A stretch of 15,766 bases of DNA, from the NCBI GenBank assembly GCA_045651865.1, contig JAZRTC010000070.1, positions 1 to 15,766 of the forward strand. Reading direction: 5' to 3'. The notes below the pieces were generated by a model. The model made no database searches, was not told where the DNA came from, and saw only the letters and a program-made list of their open reading frames with translations. Positions 14,518-15,766 of this stretch are shown here, in pieces. Made by a program: the position numbers and the translations under genes. Every line of letters begins with the position of its first letter. The first letter of the stretch is position 1. Source of the stretch: RGIG1959 sp045651865. Its GTDB lineage: Bacteria > Bacillota > Clostridia > Oscillospirales > Acutalibacteraceae.

Positions 14518-15375
14518 ATGAGGTTTACGGAAAATTGGAAAGACTATGAATTGCTCGATGCGTCGGGCGGCGAGCGCCTGGAGCGCTGGGGAGACATCAT
14601 CCTCATCCGTCCCGATCCGCAGATCGTGTGGAATACCGAACGCCGTCATCCGCTGTGGAAAAAGGCGCACGCGCGCTATCACCGCTCCAAATCGGGCGGC
14701 GGACAGTGGGAAGTGTATCGCCCCATTCCCGATGCGTGGGAGATCGGCTACGACACCCTGCGTTTTCGCTTGAAACCGATGGGCTTCAAGCACACGGGAC
14801 TGTTTCCCGAGCAGGCGGTCAACTGGGATATGATGGGCGAGATGATCCGCAACGCGGGTCGCCCCATCCGCGTGCTGAACCTGTTTGGCTACACGGGTGG
14901 TGCAACGCTTGCCTGCGCCAAGGCGGGTGCATCCGTGACCCATGTGGATGCGTCAAAGGGTATGGTAACCTGGGGGCGTGAAAATGTCACCGCCTCGGGA
15001 CTTGCCGACAAACCCATCCGCTGGCTGGTCGACGACTGCGGCAAATTTGTTGCCCGCGAGCAACGCCGCGGCAATACCTACGACGCGATCCTGATGGATC
15101 CGCCGTCCTACGGCAGAGGCCCCGGCGGCGAGGTGTGGAAGCTCGAGGAGCAGATTTATGACTTCGTGGCGGAGTGCGTCAAGCTACTCTCGGATAATCC
15201 GCTGTTTGTGGTCATCAATTCCTACACCGCGGGTCTGTCCCCGTCGGTGATGCAGTATATTCTGGGCAGTCTGATCGAAGGCGGCACAGTGACGGCAGAC
15301 GAGATCGGTCTGCCCGTGACGCAAAGCGGACTGGTGCTTCCCTGCGGTTCGACCGCCGTGTGGAAGAGCGAATAA
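14518..15375 (+). CDS. Class I SAM-dependent methyltransferase (RlmI/RlmK-like)
   Basis: The 285-aa product resembles the catalytic part of the RlmI/RlmK (COG1092-type) rRNA methyltransferases. NLFGYTGGATLACAKAG (about 121-137) is the SAM-binding motif I, followed by VDASKGMV and then MDPPSYGRGPGG (193-204), whose DPPSY is motif IV of this group. E. coli RlmI also has an N-terminal PUA domain; here the first 100 residues contain no clear PUA, so substrate (rRNA or other RNA) is open. The ATG at 14518 has AAGGAG (14505-14510) 7 nt away. The frame extends upstream to 14395, but that part is repeat and leader DNA. It follows ruvB in the same direction after 194 nt. Confidence 0.88.
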   Translation: MRFTENWKDYELLDASGGERLERWGDIILIRPDPQIVWNTERRHPLWKKAHARYHRSKSGGGQWEVYRPIPDAWEIGYDTLRFRLKPMGFKHTGLFPEQAVNWDMMGEMIRNAGRPIRVLNLFGYTGGATLACAKAGASVTHVDASKGMVTWGRENVTASGLADKPIRWLVDDCGKFVAREQRRGNTYDAILMDPPSYGRGPGGEVWKLEEQIYDFVAECVKLLSDNPLFVVINSYTAGLSPSVMQYILGSLIEGGTVTADEIGLPVTQSGLVLPCGSTAVWKSE

Positions 15376-15378
15376 GAA

Positions 15379-15416
15379 GCAAGGTGCGGCGACAATTGTA
15401 AACGCACCAACCTTGC
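15379..15416 (+). other. Stem-loop after the methyltransferase gene
   Basis: GCAAGGTGCG (15379-15388) pairs with CGCA (15403-15406) and CCTTGC (15411-15416), leaving a 4-nt bulge. It begins just after the stop codon but lacks a T-run, so it is at most a weak or processed 3' end. Confidence 0.4.
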
Positions 15417-15423
15417 GGCAACA

Positions 15424-15582
15424 CCGTAGGGTTGCGCATTGTCCCCTCTTTGAGGGGGATTTCGGCGAAGCCGACAGGGGGAGTTGGCAAGTCACCACGA
15501 TGGTGCGTTGAAGCTCCCTCCGTCACTCGCTACGCTCGTGCCACCTCCCTCGGTGAGGGAGGCTGTATTGCGCGCCCTACGG
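15424..15582 (+). repeat. Composite palindromic repeat, copy D, with outer inverted repeats
   Basis: The core (15439-15564) has CCCCTCtttGAGGGG, TCGGC-gaa-GCCGA, GGGGGAGTT, GCTCCCTCCGTC, an imperfect CACTCGC/GCTCGTG hairpin and CCTCCCTC-ggt-GAGGGAGG (15544-15562). Outside it, CCGTAGGGttGCGC (15424-15437) and GCGCgCCCTACGG (15570-15582) are inverted, like the terminal repeats of a miniature mobile element. No clear target duplication was found. Confidence 0.85.
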
Positions 15583-15596
15583 ACACAAACTATGAT
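15568..15596 (+). promoter_or_regulatory. Possible promoter of the ABC ATPase gene
   Basis: TATGAT (15591-15596, continuing AAT) is a fair -10. TTGCGC (15568-15573) lies 17 nt upstream and overlaps the right outer arm of repeat copy D. Weakly supported. Confidence 0.35.
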
Positions 15597-15625
15597 AATC
15601 CAATCACAAAAACGAGGTGAACGCT

Positions 15626-15766
15626 ATGTCTGAGGCAGTCCTGCAAGCACAGCAGGTGCAATTTGAATACAACAGCGGCGATGTGCATCCCGTGCAGGCG
15701 CTGTGCGGGGTTGATCTTGCCATTGCCCGCGGGAGCTTTACGGCGCTTCTCGGACATAACGGTTGC
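15626..15766 (+). CDS. ABC transporter ATP-binding subunit, ECF type (5' fragment)
   Basis: Only 47 codons are in the window. The start, MSEAVLQAQQVQFEYNSG, then ALCGVDLAIARGSFTALLGHNGC, is the usual beginning of an energy-coupling-factor ATPase (EcfA/CbiO): an aromatic A-loop (FEY) and the first half of Walker A, GHNGC, cut just before the expected GKST. EcfA proteins power uptake of vitamins or metal ions together with EcfT and an S component at the membrane. GAGGTGA (15614-15620) is 5 nt before the ATG. Whether EcfA2 and EcfT follow cannot be seen; another ABC subfamily is possible. Confidence 0.8.
   Translation, partial: MSEAVLQAQQVQFEYNSGDVHPVQALCGVDLAIARGSFTALLGHNGC

Noticed and set aside
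5928..15564. Repeats as a CRISPR array
   Set aside because: Copies are dispersed over 10 kb, long and palindromic, with no regular spacers and no cas genes.
15432..15620. 62-codon open frame on the plus strand
   Set aside because: It lies almost wholly in repeat copy D and lacks a supported start.

Overview
This window carries ordinary chromosomal housekeeping DNA from a Clostridia-class Firmicute, most likely a GC-rich gut member of the Oscillospiraceae/Ruminococcaceae type. The reasons are a clostridial-style pyruvate phosphate dikinase, HemZ, a ruvC-ruvA-ruvB cluster (Bacilli usually lack RuvC), a mazG-hup-rqcP string, a YlmC/YmxH-family protein, near-consensus AGGAGG ribosome sites and sigma-A-type promoters. 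The taxonomic call is inference; there is no rRNA gene.

Layout. 1-1351 (minus): 5' half of ppdK. 1352-1594: divergent promoter region. 1595-5904 (plus): pth and mfd, separated by a palindrome-rich gap. From 11778 down to 6063 (minus): GDPD, hemZ, P-loop kinase, coiled-coil/zinc-ribbon protein, mazG, hup (strong terminator), rqcP, ylmC-like, ending convergently with mfd. 11779-11988: second divergent promoter region. 11989-15375 (plus): ruvC, ruvA, ruvB and a SAM-dependent methyltransferase. 15626-15766 (plus): first 47 codons of an ECF-type ABC ATPase, cut by the window edge. No gap without a gene exceeds 300 bases.

Functional themes. DNA repair and recombination: Mfd couples transcription to repair, RuvABC processes Holliday junctions, HU compacts DNA, MazG cleans nucleotide pools. 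Translation quality control: Pth recycles peptidyl-tRNA, RqcP acts in ribosome-associated quality control. Metabolism: PPDK, HemZ, GDPD, kinase.

The least ordinary content is between the genes. Four copies (5928, 6711, 13132, 15439) of one composite palindromic repeat of about 106-132 bases lie in the same orientation. They share an invariant 8-bp terminal stem with changing 3-nt loops, and internal stems that keep pairing while the sequence changes. One copy separates ruvA from ruvB; one is bounded by a longer inverted repeat like a miniature mobile element. A different repeat with similar design precedes the methyltransferase, and a nested palindrome lies between pth and mfd. Two regulatory candidates stand out: a terminator-like hairpin whose 3' arm contains the ribosome site of the ylmC-like gene, and a perfect 9-bp inverted repeat bracketing the mazG promoter. 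I see no phage, transposase, CRISPR, tRNA or rRNA, and no clear new multi-gene system.
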